The position numbers and the translations under genes are program-made. The notes under the pieces are model-generated. The model saw only the letters and a list, made by a program, of their open reading frames with translations, had not been told where the DNA came from and did not search any database. A DNA stretch of 64,000 bases. Source: Fidelibacterota bacterium (GTDB lineage Bacteria > Fidelibacterota > Marinisomatia > SCGC-AAA003-L08 > TS1B11). Numbering within the stretch: position 1 is the stretch's first letter; the number at the start of each line of letters is the position of its first letter. The DNA lies in assembly GCA_020354025.1 (NCBI GenBank), contig CP070638.1, positions 2,861,870 through 2,925,869 on the forward strand. Reading direction: 5' to 3'. This document shows positions 53,563-63,181 of the stretch, one piece after another.

Positions 53563-56469
53563 ATGAACTATACACGGCAGCTTCTCAGAAATACTATAAC
53601 CGCCTGGTCTGTACTACTGGTTTGTGCGGGCTTATTAAAGGCAGGCGAAACCGGCAAGATCGCCGGAAGAGTAATTGATGCCGAGACGCAGGCTGCCTTA
53701 GGCGGTGCCAATGTCATTGTCAGTGCAGTTTGGATCGATGATGAAGAGGTGGAGCTGGAAAGCTCCCCCGGTGCCGCTACGGACATGCAGGGCGAATACT
53801 TCGTTCTGAACCTTCGACCCGGTCAGTATACGGTAAGGGTTTTTTATATCGGCTACATCACCGAAGTACGAACCCATGTTACTGTTGTAGTGGATAAGAC
53901 CACACGTCTCGATTTCGAGTTGTCACCGCAGGTATTGGCGGGCGAGGAGGTCACTATCACCGCCTATCGGCCGGATAGAGTTGAAGAGGATTTGACGGCT
54001 ACCAAGCAGGTATATACGGTCTCAGAGGTCCAATCTATCGCTGGGGTGGCAGACATCTCTGACATCCTCAATTTACAGGCCGACGTGGTTGATGATCACT
54101 TCCGGGGTGGACGCCTTGGAGAGTCCCAGTACCTTTTAGGTGGGAGTAGCATCGTAAATCCCCTGAACAACCAGCGGGCTTTCCTCCCGATTGTTACAGG
54201 GCTTGAGCAGGTGGAAGTATATACCAGCGGTTTCAGTGCTGAGTACGGCAACGCCCAATCGGGTGTGGTTAATATGGTCGCGAGGGAGGGCAGGAACACA
54301 TGGGAATCCCGGGCGGAAGTCGCTGTTGTCCTGCCATATTACAAGACCTGGGGTGAGAGCGTTTATGATCCTGAGAATCTGTATTTTTATGATCTGCTGA
54401 GGAATACGGAGGAGTGGCTCAAGGAAAATCCCACCCAGCCCGGCAGACCGATGTACGATGCCGGCTACGGCTTCAGCCTATATACACCCGCCCCAGACCT
54501 CAGTCAGTGGCCTCCTTACTTCCCTACTTACGAAGACACGCTCAGAATTGCCGAGCTCGGCCAGATTCTATGGCTACAATCAGTGAGGGACCTGGGCCTG
54601 GAATATAATAACACCTTTGACCACCGCCTCGATTTCTCTGTAGGTGGTCCCATTGCCGACAATCTGAAGTTCTTCTTTGCTGGTCGCCAGAATATCACCC
54701 ATCCGAAGATACCGACTCCTACACCCGATATTGAGCGGCAGGTCATGAGTAGCCTGATTTATCAACCGAACCTCAATAATAAAATTAAGTTGAGCATGAT
54801 CCATGATCTCCAGTTGGAGAACAACCTGGGCAGCCAGTGGCTGCGGTGGATGTTTGACCGCACGTTGAGCATCGCACATTACAGGGCACTCAGCCAACAG
54901 TACGGATTCGAATGGGAGCATATCCTGAGCCATGCCACCTTTGTGGATATACGGCTCAGGGTACTGGACCTGCTTACACAGGATCGCGTTGAGCTTTTAA
55001 ATGAAGGGGAGTTTGTTGTAGACTACTCCTCGAACTTGAATTGGGTCGATTACACCGGGCCTTCTAACCACCGTGTCAGCCGACCGCAGGATGACCGTGG
55101 TAATCAGCAAACGACGACTTACAGTTTCCAGACATATATCACCAGCCAGATCAACCATAACAATCTTTTAAAGGCCGGTCTCCAGTTTTTTTACTACTAT
55201 GTTGACGTTGATGAGGAAATGAATATCTCCAATGAGGGGAGTTACCGGGACGTCAGTTTTAATGTCAATCCTTACGAAGGGGCTTTGTTCCTTCAGGATA
55301 AGATGGAATTTAAAGGGCTAATAGCGAACCTCGGCCTGCGGCTTGACTTTTATAATCTGAACGTTGAGTATTTCGCCGACCAGTTCTCGCCACTTAGAAA
55401 TCCTGATTATGATCCGACTAAGCCCTATCTTGAGCGTGGATTGTACTACGATCCAGAACTCTCACTGAAAGAGAAGACGAAGCTATACATCCGCCTCCAA
55501 CCCAGAATCGGTATATCATTTCCTGTTTCCGAGACAGCCGTATTTCACCTGAATTACGGCACATTTACCCAAAGACCCAACTTTAATCAGATCTTTTATA
55601 ATCAAATGACCCTATTCAATGAGATTGAGGTTCTGGGGAATCCAAGACTGCGGCCAGAGAACACCAAGGCTTATGATGTGGGATGGGTAAAAGGCCTGCC
55701 CCTCGGTATGCGTCTCGATGTCAGTGCATATTACAAAGATGTGAAGGATCTTGTAGAGACCGCCTACTATTACGATGAACAGCAAGCCGTTTATCGCACC
55801 TATATGAACCGGGATTATGCTGATATTAAGGGCTTCCACGTCAGCCTGGAGAAGATCAGCGGTACCGCGCGCGGTTTCGTGCGCTATAACTACGAAGCAG
55901 CTACCGGTAAGAGCAGCAATGACCTGGATGCGCCAGTAACTTACTTTGAGAATCCTGCGCCGGGACAGGAGGCCATCGACCTACCGGATCCAGAAGATAT
56001 CTACCTGGATTATGATCGCACACACAAGGCCGTATTTAACATCCGATATCAAACCTCAGCACAAGCCAGGCCTGAGATATTTGCCTTTCATCCTTTTGCT
56101 AATATCAGATTCAGCACAACCCTCAGAATTAATACCGGAAGACCCTATACCTGGGATGATGAAGGCAAGGGTCTGAAAATGAATGAGCGTAGCCCAACCG
56201 AGCGCGAGCTGAGGATTAGGGTGGAAAAGGAATTTCGCAACACCCGTCACCAGGTTACCTTATATGCCGAAATGTTTAACGTGCTGAACGAGGAATTTTT
56301 CCACTATTCCAGAACCTTTAATCACGATTGGAATACCCCGAAATGGGAGAAAGACAGGGAAAATGTCCTGATATATAACGAATATTATCCCTATGTCAGT
56401 GATCAATCGGTTTATCTGCTCCGCAATGAACCCAGGCATGTGAGACTGGGGCTTATCGTGAAGTTCTAA
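53563..56469 (+). CDS. TonB-dependent receptor, copy B
   Basis: This 968-residue protein starts four bases after GGAGG and has a signal peptide ending LLKAG. Residues about 30-120 are a carboxypeptidase-regulatory-like domain (GKIAGRVIDAETQAALGGANV in pattern), followed by a plug with SEVQSIAGVADI and GFSAEYGNAQSGVVN, then a beta-barrel ending in Phe (GLIVKF). It has the same build as copy A but is shorter. It would import a glycan across the outer membrane. The adjacent palindrome suggests separate regulation from copy A, whose promoter lies at the start of its own block. Substrate is not known; the neighbouring beta-helix proteins hint at an uronic-acid polymer. Confidence 0.92.
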   Translation: MNYTRQLLRNTITAWSVLLVCAGLLKAGETGKIAGRVIDAETQAALGGANVIVSAVWIDDEEVELESSPGAATDMQGEYFVLNLRPGQYTVRVFYIGYITEVRTHVTVVVDKTTRLDFELSPQVLAGEEVTITAYRPDRVEEDLTATKQVYTVSEVQSIAGVADISDILNLQADVVDDHFRGGRLGESQYLLGGSSIVNPLNNQRAFLPIVTGLEQVEVYTSGFSAEYGNAQSGVVNMVAREGRNTWESRAEVAVVLPYYKTWGESVYDPENLYFYDLLRNTEEWLKENPTQPGRPMYDAGYGFSLYTPAPDLSQWPPYFPTYEDTLRIAELGQILWLQSVRDLGLEYNNTFDHRLDFSVGGPIADNLKFFFAGRQNITHPKIPTPTPDIERQVMSSLIYQPNLNNKIKLSMIHDLQLENNLGSQWLRWMFDRTLSIAHYRALSQQYGFEWEHILSHATFVDIRLRVLDLLTQDRVELLNEGEFVVDYSSNLNWVDYTGPSNHRVSRPQDDRGNQQTTTYSFQTYITSQINHNNLLKAGLQFFYYYVDVDEEMNISNEGSYRDVSFNVNPYEGALFLQDKMEFKGLIANLGLRLDFYNLNVEYFADQFSPLRNPDYDPTKPYLERGLYYDPELSLKEKTKLYIRLQPRIGISFPVSETAVFHLNYGTFTQRPNFNQIFYNQMTLFNEIEVLGNPRLRPENTKAYDVGWVKGLPLGMRLDVSAYYKDVKDLVETAYYYDEQQAVYRTYMNRDYADIKGFHVSLEKISGTARGFVRYNYEAATGKSSNDLDAPVTYFENPAPGQEAIDLPDPEDIYLDYDRTHKAVFNIRYQTSAQARPEIFAFHPFANIRFSTTLRINTGRPYTWDDEGKGLKMNERSPTERELRIRVEKEFRNTRHQVTLYAEMFNVLNEEFFHYSRTFNHDWNTPKWEKDRENVLIYNEYYPYVSDQSVYLLRNEPRHVRLGLIVKF

Positions 56470-56508
56470 AAGCGGCCAGGTAATATTAACAGCCTCAATA
56501 CTCCAATA

Positions 56509-58818
56509 ATGAAGACACCGAAGTTCAGAAGTCTGGTCCTCCCTTTGCATATTATAGCTGTAATGCTGCCTATAATTATCAATGCCCAAATCAGAGAGTA
56601 CCGCATCCACGACCGGGGCATGCTGCATGAAACGGTATTCAATACCGGTGAAATTGGCCGGGGCTGGATGACCGGCGAGGCTGGTAACAAGACCAGTGTT
56701 CCGGTCTTCGAGTGGCCCTCACGATCATTCACAATCTTAGAAGGTATTGAATACAGCGGTCAGCATAATATCCTGGGAGCAGGGGTCTATATCGGAGCCA
56801 ATATCGACACGCTGCCAGGCGAAGATAACCGGCTCTTCGCCCTGTGCGGGGGTGTCGGTGCCAGTTCGCCGGAGGTAGCTTTCGGCCGCTGGTCTTTCCC
56901 GCTGTATATGAATGAAGTGGAGAATTTTCCTGTTCTTCCAGATGGAAGCCTGAACACCGAATATGATCCAGATGAAGCCGAGGAAATCATTACGGCTGCC
57001 TGGGCATCTTCTACGGGAATATCAGTGACCAGGGTTTCGCGGGCCTGGAGTTATCCGGATTATGATGATATGATTATTTACGAATATACCTTCGAGTATA
57101 CCGGTGATACTGACGGTAATCCGGCTACCCAGGAAATGACCGAAGAACTCCACGATGTAATGATTGCATTCAATTATGGTTTCGCTCCTTCCATGTACGG
57201 GTATCAGCGTCATTATCAGGAATGGAAATATACTGGGGGAATATACAGGGGAGATCAGAACAACTTCTGGGATACTGATTACTGGCTGTCGTTTAATATG
57301 AATTTGCGGACTTTTATTACCGATGAGAACCTGGCAGGAAAACCTGAGCCCAATAAGGAATTATTCCGGCAATTTTCCCAAACAGGTGAGAACGGTGGTG
57401 GTCTTTGCAGTCCGCAAGCACCAGGATATTGCGTTTTATACTACGATACGACCCATCTCGCTCTTGTTATTCCCGAAAAATTTGACAGCCTGGGACTAAA
57501 TGAGTCTGAAGCAGCAGACATATTAAGAACAACTAATATTAATGCTGTTGATGAAAACATTCATCATTGGTATAGTGAGAATGCGGATGGCACGTTTACC
57601 TGGTATTATGAGCTCGACAAAGATGCCCATATCAAACAGCCCTGGTCGAATAAAGTGAGCACCGGGAATACCAACAGCATCAAAATGATGTATGAGAAAG
57701 ATGCATTTAATCCCAATACACGGTGGAGTGGTGTTTACAGTCCTAAAAGTACTACATGGCCGGATACTCCCAGCGAGTGGTATGGAAGGGCGGCTTATCC
57801 TTACAGGCAGAGCGCTGATGCCGGTCAGAAACATACCGTGTTTGGGCCTTATTCGCTGGAGATTGGAGACACGCTACGGTATGCTGTTGCTGAAGTGGTT
57901 GGTTATGGCGCTGAGCCGGGTAAGATGGTTGAGGGCGGACAGGTAGCAGAGCAATGGGCACCGACACCGTCGTGGGACAGGAAAATTGTCATAGATAACG
58001 AAGTGATGACGGAACATTACCTTACAGATTATGGTTATCCCGACTATGTCAACTCTGATTCGGTGATTACGGTGACTCAGGTAGCGCACAAAGCATTCCG
58101 GGCCTACCTGGGCCATGAACCGGAACTGCCCGTATGGCCGGAAGACAATTCCAGGACGGGGTCGTATAAGATTCCGGTACCGGTACCGGCCCCTGCTATC
58201 ACTGTCGAAAACACCGAAGATGGGAACGTGCGCATCACCTGGAACCGGGCAGTGGAAGACTTCGAGCATCCCCGCCTAATGGGTACGTTGACCGCTTTTA
58301 ATGTGTATCGCAGCAACGCCGGCATGGGACCGTGGGACTCACTGGGCACCTTTAGTGTGGGGGAAGTCGACGCGAGCAGTAACATGTACGAGTTCATTGA
58401 TGATGATCCAGATTTCAAGGTCGGTGATATACGATACTACGCCGTTACGTCGATAGATCAGCACGGGAACCAGAGCGGCAAGACAAATATTACCAAATTC
58501 TCAAAAAACATTGCCGCGGTAGAAAAGCTGGATAAAGTATACGTGGTTCCCAATCCTTTTGTGGAAAAATCCTATTTCGAGAAGCCGGAGCTTGAAGGGG
58601 CGATAGGATTTTACGGACTGCCAGAAAAGTGCACGATTCGGATTTTCTCCTATGCCGGGCAGCTGGTGCAGACTATAGAGCATGATGATGCCGTTTATTC
58701 AACCGCCTGGTTGCAGGTAACCCGCAACGCCCAGGTGATCGCATCGGGGATCTACTATTATGTTGTATCTACGCCGAACGGCGATCAAGCCAGTGGCAAG
58801 TTTATAATAATCAAGTAA
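56509..58818 (+). CDS. TonB-associated tailed surface protein, second copy
   Basis: This 769-residue protein has a signal peptide ending INAQ, a large N-terminal domain, a fibronectin III-like region (VRITWNRAVEDFEHPRLM to YYAVTSID) and a FlgD-like tail starting VPNPFVEK. It is related to the 719-residue protein at 43452 (see that entry), and lies in the same position after a TonB receptor and before a PorV-like gene. A glycan-binding partner of the receptor is inferred. No SusD motif is present. The ribosome binding site is weak; ATG 56509 is the first start before the signal peptide. Confidence 0.7.
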   Translation: MKTPKFRSLVLPLHIIAVMLPIIINAQIREYRIHDRGMLHETVFNTGEIGRGWMTGEAGNKTSVPVFEWPSRSFTILEGIEYSGQHNILGAGVYIGANIDTLPGEDNRLFALCGGVGASSPEVAFGRWSFPLYMNEVENFPVLPDGSLNTEYDPDEAEEIITAAWASSTGISVTRVSRAWSYPDYDDMIIYEYTFEYTGDTDGNPATQEMTEELHDVMIAFNYGFAPSMYGYQRHYQEWKYTGGIYRGDQNNFWDTDYWLSFNMNLRTFITDENLAGKPEPNKELFRQFSQTGENGGGLCSPQAPGYCVLYYDTTHLALVIPEKFDSLGLNESEAADILRTTNINAVDENIHHWYSENADGTFTWYYELDKDAHIKQPWSNKVSTGNTNSIKMMYEKDAFNPNTRWSGVYSPKSTTWPDTPSEWYGRAAYPYRQSADAGQKHTVFGPYSLEIGDTLRYAVAEVVGYGAEPGKMVEGGQVAEQWAPTPSWDRKIVIDNEVMTEHYLTDYGYPDYVNSDSVITVTQVAHKAFRAYLGHEPELPVWPEDNSRTGSYKIPVPVPAPAITVENTEDGNVRITWNRAVEDFEHPRLMGTLTAFNVYRSNAGMGPWDSLGTFSVGEVDASSNMYEFIDDDPDFKVGDIRYYAVTSIDQHGNQSGKTNITKFSKNIAAVEKLDKVYVVPNPFVEKSYFEKPELEGAIGFYGLPEKCTIRIFSYAGQLVQTIEHDDAVYSTAWLQVTRNAQVIASGIYYYVVSTPNGDQASGKFIIIK

Positions 58819-58843
58819 GCAGATGAGCTGAAGAGTGTCGTTT

Positions 58844-59827
58844 ATGATCCGCAACCCTGGAAAATTAGCCTTCCCCTGGCTTTTTGCTGTCCTGTTGGCA
58901 ACAGGTTCACCACTGCTGGCACTCGAAAAGGTTGGCATTACGTCCTTCCAGTTTCTTAAGGTGATGACCGACGCCCGCTCCACGGCAATGGGAGAGGCCT
59001 ACTCATCCGTCGTCAAGTCGTCTCTAGCTATGTTCTGGAATCCCGCCGCTCTGACCAGGATTTCACGATTCGATCTGGCATTCTCCCATGCCGATTGGTT
59101 CCTGGATGCCAGGCACTTTTCCTTCGTGGCCGCTTATTCCGTACTCGGCATTGGCACTTTTGGATTTCAGGGCTTATTGGTTGATTACGGTGAAATTGAG
59201 GAGACCAGGGTCGATCACCTCGGTTTCATTGGTGACACATATAATCCCGGACTGACCGGTAATAAGCTTTACCCCGGGGCCAACGCCTTCGGTATCTCGT
59301 TTGCTCGCGATCTGACAGACAAGTTCGCTTTTGGTGTAACAATGAAATATGCCGGGGAGGACCTCGTCGTAAAGAGCACTTCTAGCGTTATGTTCGATGC
59401 TGGTATCACATATAGAACCGGTTATCGAACATTGCAGCTGGCCGCCGTGGTTCGCCATTTTGGTCCCGAAGTCAAGTATATCGATGAGAGCTTTCCCCTG
59501 CCGCAAACCTTTAATCTCGGAATTTCCGGATACCTGGTTGCTCCCCAGGACAATTTCCTGTTCTCCACAACTCATCATACGCTCCTCCTTGCTTTTGACA
59601 TGGTTCAGCCCCGGGACTATGATCAGCAGTACAACATTGGACTGGAGTATGGACTGTACGATCTTATTTTCCTACGAAGTGGGTATAAAATCAATTACGA
59701 TGCTGAAGGACTGTGTCTGGGTGCCGGATTGAAGTATGGAAATATTCGCGCTGACTACTCTTTCAATGATAATGGTCGGTATCTGGGTCTCGTTCATCGT
59801 TTCACTCTGGGTGTTTCGATTGACTAA
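58844..59827 (+). CDS. PorV/UPF0164-like outer-membrane protein, second copy
   Basis: I choose ATG 58844 (327 residues); a GTG at 58835 would add three residues, and neither has a strong ribosome binding site. The signal peptide ends PLLA. The family signature reads DARSTAMGEAYSSVV then FWNPAALTRI. The rest is beta strands typical of a FadL/PorV barrel. The counterpart at 42396 has the same place in its block. It is followed 24 bases later by a larger barrel protein. A role as a carrier or anchor of the tailed protein, or as a porin, cannot be told apart here. Confidence 0.8.
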   Translation: MIRNPGKLAFPWLFAVLLATGSPLLALEKVGITSFQFLKVMTDARSTAMGEAYSSVVKSSLAMFWNPAALTRISRFDLAFSHADWFLDARHFSFVAAYSVLGIGTFGFQGLLVDYGEIEETRVDHLGFIGDTYNPGLTGNKLYPGANAFGISFARDLTDKFAFGVTMKYAGEDLVVKSTSSVMFDAGITYRTGYRTLQLAAVVRHFGPEVKYIDESFPLPQTFNLGISGYLVAPQDNFLFSTTHHTLLLAFDMVQPRDYDQQYNIGLEYGLYDLIFLRSGYKINYDAEGLCLGAGLKYGNIRADYSFNDNGRYLGLVHRFTLGVSID

Positions 59828-59851
59828 TATGATGCAAAGACAGCAGCTGGT

Positions 59852-61366
59852 ATGCAGACCATAGTGAGATATCACTGTCTTAGATACGCGGGGATCCTTT
59901 TAGCTACCCTTCTACTAACTACCAATTTGTCAGCGCAGCATCGCGGGGATGACCTCGCTTTCCAGGGCTTGGCTCACCTAAGTACGGGTAGCGTAAAAGC
60001 CCTGGCTATGGGAGGAGCCTTCACCTCTATATCGGGTGATATAGGTTCAATGTTCTGGAACCCTGCCGGTCTGGCGACCCTTGGAGGAGCCCAACTGGCA
60101 GTATCTGCAAATAGCTTCTCAAGACTATGGCGTGAAAATCAGGCTTATCGGCCCAATCGCTTTTTTGTTACGCTTCCGTTCTATCTGGAGGGGCTGTATG
60201 TCCCCGACCCGGCGAATAACGGAGTATGGGATTATGACCTCGCCCAGGACACAAGCTACATCGTTGTCTATCCGGACCTGGGTTTAGACCCTTTCAGCGA
60301 GGAGGCCGCCGACTGGCAGAAGGATACTACTAATTTCGGGCTGAACAGTTTCGCGGCAGCCGTCCCTTTGAAGTTCCTGGATAGACCGGTTGTTCTAGCC
60401 CTGGCCTACCGAAGGGAATTCGGTCTGCTAGATTTCGACCGCAATGACACATACCTCGATCCCCATCTGGGCTATCGGGAATATGACTTCATCGAGCGTG
60501 TCAGCGGGATTGATACGGTCGAAGTCAGCTGGTACCGATTCCTGCGCCAACGCTCGGGTGATCTGCACACTATCAACGGTGCCCTGGCCTTGGAGCTGAG
60601 CAAGCGGGTAAAGGTTGGCATTGGCCTGGGGATGCTATTCGGAAAGACCGACGACCTGCAGTCTCTGAACAAAGTCGGCTATTTCAATCTCTACCGGGAA
60701 AACAGGTTCAGCTTTTCATACGATACTCTCGACACCGAAATCACCGGCACTTCGACTTTTCAGGCAGTTGAATTAAGAACGGGCTGTATCGTCAATTTCA
60801 CCAACGTCAGTCTCGGCTTCAGCGTCACTGCGCCACATACCCTGACCAGGACCTGGAGTTATGAAACGAGTATATTACCTACTGAGCAGACGTCACCTAC
60901 CAGCGACTCAGGGACGGATAAACTGATCCTTCCGGCTGCCTACGCACTCGGAATAAGCTTCAGTCCGGCAGAGGACTTCATTTTCGCCCTTGACCTGGAG
61001 CGATTACCCTACAGCCAGGCCCGATTTGAATTGACGGGACAGGATTCTACTGTTTACCTTTGGGCTGACAGCCGCATTATCAGGTTCGGAGTTGAATACA
61101 AACCAACAGATTTTTTCTCGTTGCTTGCCGGTTATCAGTATGTACCGGAAGTGTTCGTGCCTGACGGCGCCGCCTTCAAGGACCAGGGAACGGCGGCAAA
61201 CCGATATATCCTGGGGGCCAGTATCCGGGTGGGCCGCCTGGGTCGTCTCGATATTGCCTATGACCTGCGAGAATTGAAGTATTATGACTCATATTACAGT
61301 AACACGAATTATACCCTGGAAACGGCTAATCGCCTGACAGTCGAATATATTTACGGTTTTAAATGA
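59852..61366 (+). CDS. Larger FadL/PorV-like outer-membrane barrel
   Basis: This 504-residue protein has a signal peptide ending NLSAQ and the N-terminal pattern ALAMGGAFTSISGDIGSMFWNPAGLATL, shared in form with the PorV-like proteins (GGAF...DIG...WNPAGLA). Long strands with alternating polar residues follow, consistent with a barrel of about 14 strands. It is larger than PorV and may transport hydrophobic or glycan material, as FadL does, or belong to the attachment machinery. No counterpart exists in the minus-strand block. The ATG lacks a good ribosome binding site. Confidence 0.75.
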   Translation: MQTIVRYHCLRYAGILLATLLLTTNLSAQHRGDDLAFQGLAHLSTGSVKALAMGGAFTSISGDIGSMFWNPAGLATLGGAQLAVSANSFSRLWRENQAYRPNRFFVTLPFYLEGLYVPDPANNGVWDYDLAQDTSYIVVYPDLGLDPFSEEAADWQKDTTNFGLNSFAAAVPLKFLDRPVVLALAYRREFGLLDFDRNDTYLDPHLGYREYDFIERVSGIDTVEVSWYRFLRQRSGDLHTINGALALELSKRVKVGIGLGMLFGKTDDLQSLNKVGYFNLYRENRFSFSYDTLDTEITGTSTFQAVELRTGCIVNFTNVSLGFSVTAPHTLTRTWSYETSILPTEQTSPTSDSGTDKLILPAAYALGISFSPAEDFIFALDLERLPYSQARFELTGQDSTVYLWADSRIIRFGVEYKPTDFFSLLAGYQYVPEVFVPDGAAFKDQGTAANRYILGASIRVGRLGRLDIAYDLRELKYYDSYYSNTNYTLETANRLTVEYIYGFK

Positions 61367-61449
61367 GGCTATTTAACAGCAGCGAGTTGGCCTGGCATGG
61401 TTTCAATCATTTGCAGGTAGCGAATCCTTCTCATTTGTAGGAGATAAAC

Positions 61450-63153
61450 ATGAAAACAGCCCGAAGTTTCGCGGCTATCGTATTGGCATTATCCTGCCTT
61501 GCAGCCACTCTTTCAGCCAGCAATGAAGAGATAACCGCAGATTACGATTTCAAATATGCGCTGAACTATGCCTTCACTGCAGATATCGACACCCTGATTC
61601 TGATTACCAGCGGCGGCGTCTATACTACTACAGATACCTTTTATATGGCGATCCTGGAACCCCTTACTATTATCGCCAAGCCCGGGCTGGCTGAGAAGCC
61701 CATCTTTACCCACAGCGATCCCGATTCTAACGTACTGGAAATATTCCGGGTCTTTAACGACTTCACTGTCGAAGGTGTTATCTTTGACGGCGGGCATGCT
61801 CAAAGCCACGGTATGAAATACGCCATACGCCTGGGCCATGAAGAGGAGGATCGTGATGGTAACCTGGTTCTAGCAAAGGACGGCACCAATATCACGGTCA
61901 GAAACTGTGATTTCCGGAATATCTACCGGGACAAGATTATATCAGGGGCAGATGGACCAGGCCATGCCGTCTATTTCCTGCGACCTCCTGATGGGGTGAG
62001 TGCGGTGATAAGGGCCGGAACCGTGCGGATCGAGAACTGCACCTTTCGAAATATTGGTGATGAAGCGGTCCGGATGACCGAGACGGAGAAATACCAGGAC
62101 CCGGCAACCGGTAAATTCATAGAAAGGGTTCTGGATTCACTGATCGTCAGGAACTGCACCTTCAAAAATATCGACGCGGAGTGTATCCGCTTCTATGCCG
62201 ACACCGATGTATCCACTGAAGACGCTTATGTGCTTATCGAGCATTTGACCATTGACAGCTCCGCTACCCGGGTTGCGTACATCAAGAATAACCAGAACGC
62301 GATTATGCGCAATGTCCTGGTGACCAACAGCCGACTCCCCGACACCGATAGGGCTGAACGGAGCGATTTCGTCATCCAGCTTCAACAGAGTGGCTCTGTT
62401 GTCAGCCATATTGATACGCTCAATATGATTTTTGGGCTTCCCAGAGAAAATAGGGTCGAGTGCACCAAGGGTGGGTTTGTTGACATTTCCACGGTGTGGG
62501 GATTTGATCCTCTATATGTGGATCCTCTTAGTTATGACTATACCCTTCAGCCGGCCTCCCACGGATACTGGTCCGCTCACGACGGCAGTGCCCTAGGTGA
62601 CCTGCTCTGGGCGACGAATACGCCCACGACGATCCCCTTTGCGCTGACAGTGCTTGGTGAGGGGCGCGTGACGCTTGACCCACCCATTCAAGGCCGTTGC
62701 TATGAACCAGGTACAGTGGTAACATTGAGCGCTGTGCCGGACAGCGGCCAGCAGTTCCTCGGCTGGAGTGGCGATCTGACCGGGACCGACAGCTCAGAGA
62801 CTGTTACGGTCAACCAAGCCGTGGAAATAACCGCGACGTTCTCTGGAGAAATACCCACCCCCGTCGAGACAGACAAGCTGCCAAAGGAGTATGGATATAG
62901 ATTAGTACAAAACTATCCCAATCCGTTTAATCCGGTCACCCGGATCGCTTTCGATCTAGCCCGAAGCAGCTGGACTACCCTGGAGGTCTATGATCTGTTG
63001 GGGAAAAGGGTCGCTACTTTGGCAGATAAACATATGGCGGCGGGTTCATACAGCGTAACGTTTGATGGTTCCCACCTGGCCTCGGGCATCTACTTCTATC
63101 AGCTGCGGTCGGGTGAGTTTGTTTCCATCCAGAAAATGGTCTTGATGAAATAA
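61450..63153 (+). CDS. Beta-helix protein with bacterial repeat domain and sorting tail
   Basis: This 567-residue protein starts six bases after TAGGAG and has a signal peptide ending LSAS. Residues about 30-370 are a right-handed beta-helix of the PL6/chondroitinase B or DUF4957 type (TIIAKPGLAEKPIF, ITVRNCDFRNIYRD, VRIENCTFRNIGDEAVRM, LIVRNCTFKNIDAECIRF). A bacterial repeat domain follows (GEGRVTLDPP, GQQFLGWSGDLTG), and a tail from NYPNPFNPVT. PL6 enzymes cleave alginate or dermatan, but I cannot identify the Lys-Arg catalytic pair with confidence. The next gene encodes a related protein, so they are likely tandem duplicates. Confidence 0.75.
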   Translation: MKTARSFAAIVLALSCLAATLSASNEEITADYDFKYALNYAFTADIDTLILITSGGVYTTTDTFYMAILEPLTIIAKPGLAEKPIFTHSDPDSNVLEIFRVFNDFTVEGVIFDGGHAQSHGMKYAIRLGHEEEDRDGNLVLAKDGTNITVRNCDFRNIYRDKIISGADGPGHAVYFLRPPDGVSAVIRAGTVRIENCTFRNIGDEAVRMTETEKYQDPATGKFIERVLDSLIVRNCTFKNIDAECIRFYADTDVSTEDAYVLIEHLTIDSSATRVAYIKNNQNAIMRNVLVTNSRLPDTDRAERSDFVIQLQQSGSVVSHIDTLNMIFGLPRENRVECTKGGFVDISTVWGFDPLYVDPLSYDYTLQPASHGYWSAHDGSALGDLLWATNTPTTIPFALTVLGEGRVTLDPPIQGRCYEPGTVVTLSAVPDSGQQFLGWSGDLTGTDSSETVTVNQAVEITATFSGEIPTPVETDKLPKEYGYRLVQNYPNPFNPVTRIAFDLARSSWTTLEVYDLLGKRVATLADKHMAAGSYSVTFDGSHLASGIYFYQLRSGEFVSIQKMVLMK

Positions 63154-63181
63154 TTACTAACCAAATAACCGGGAGGACCAA

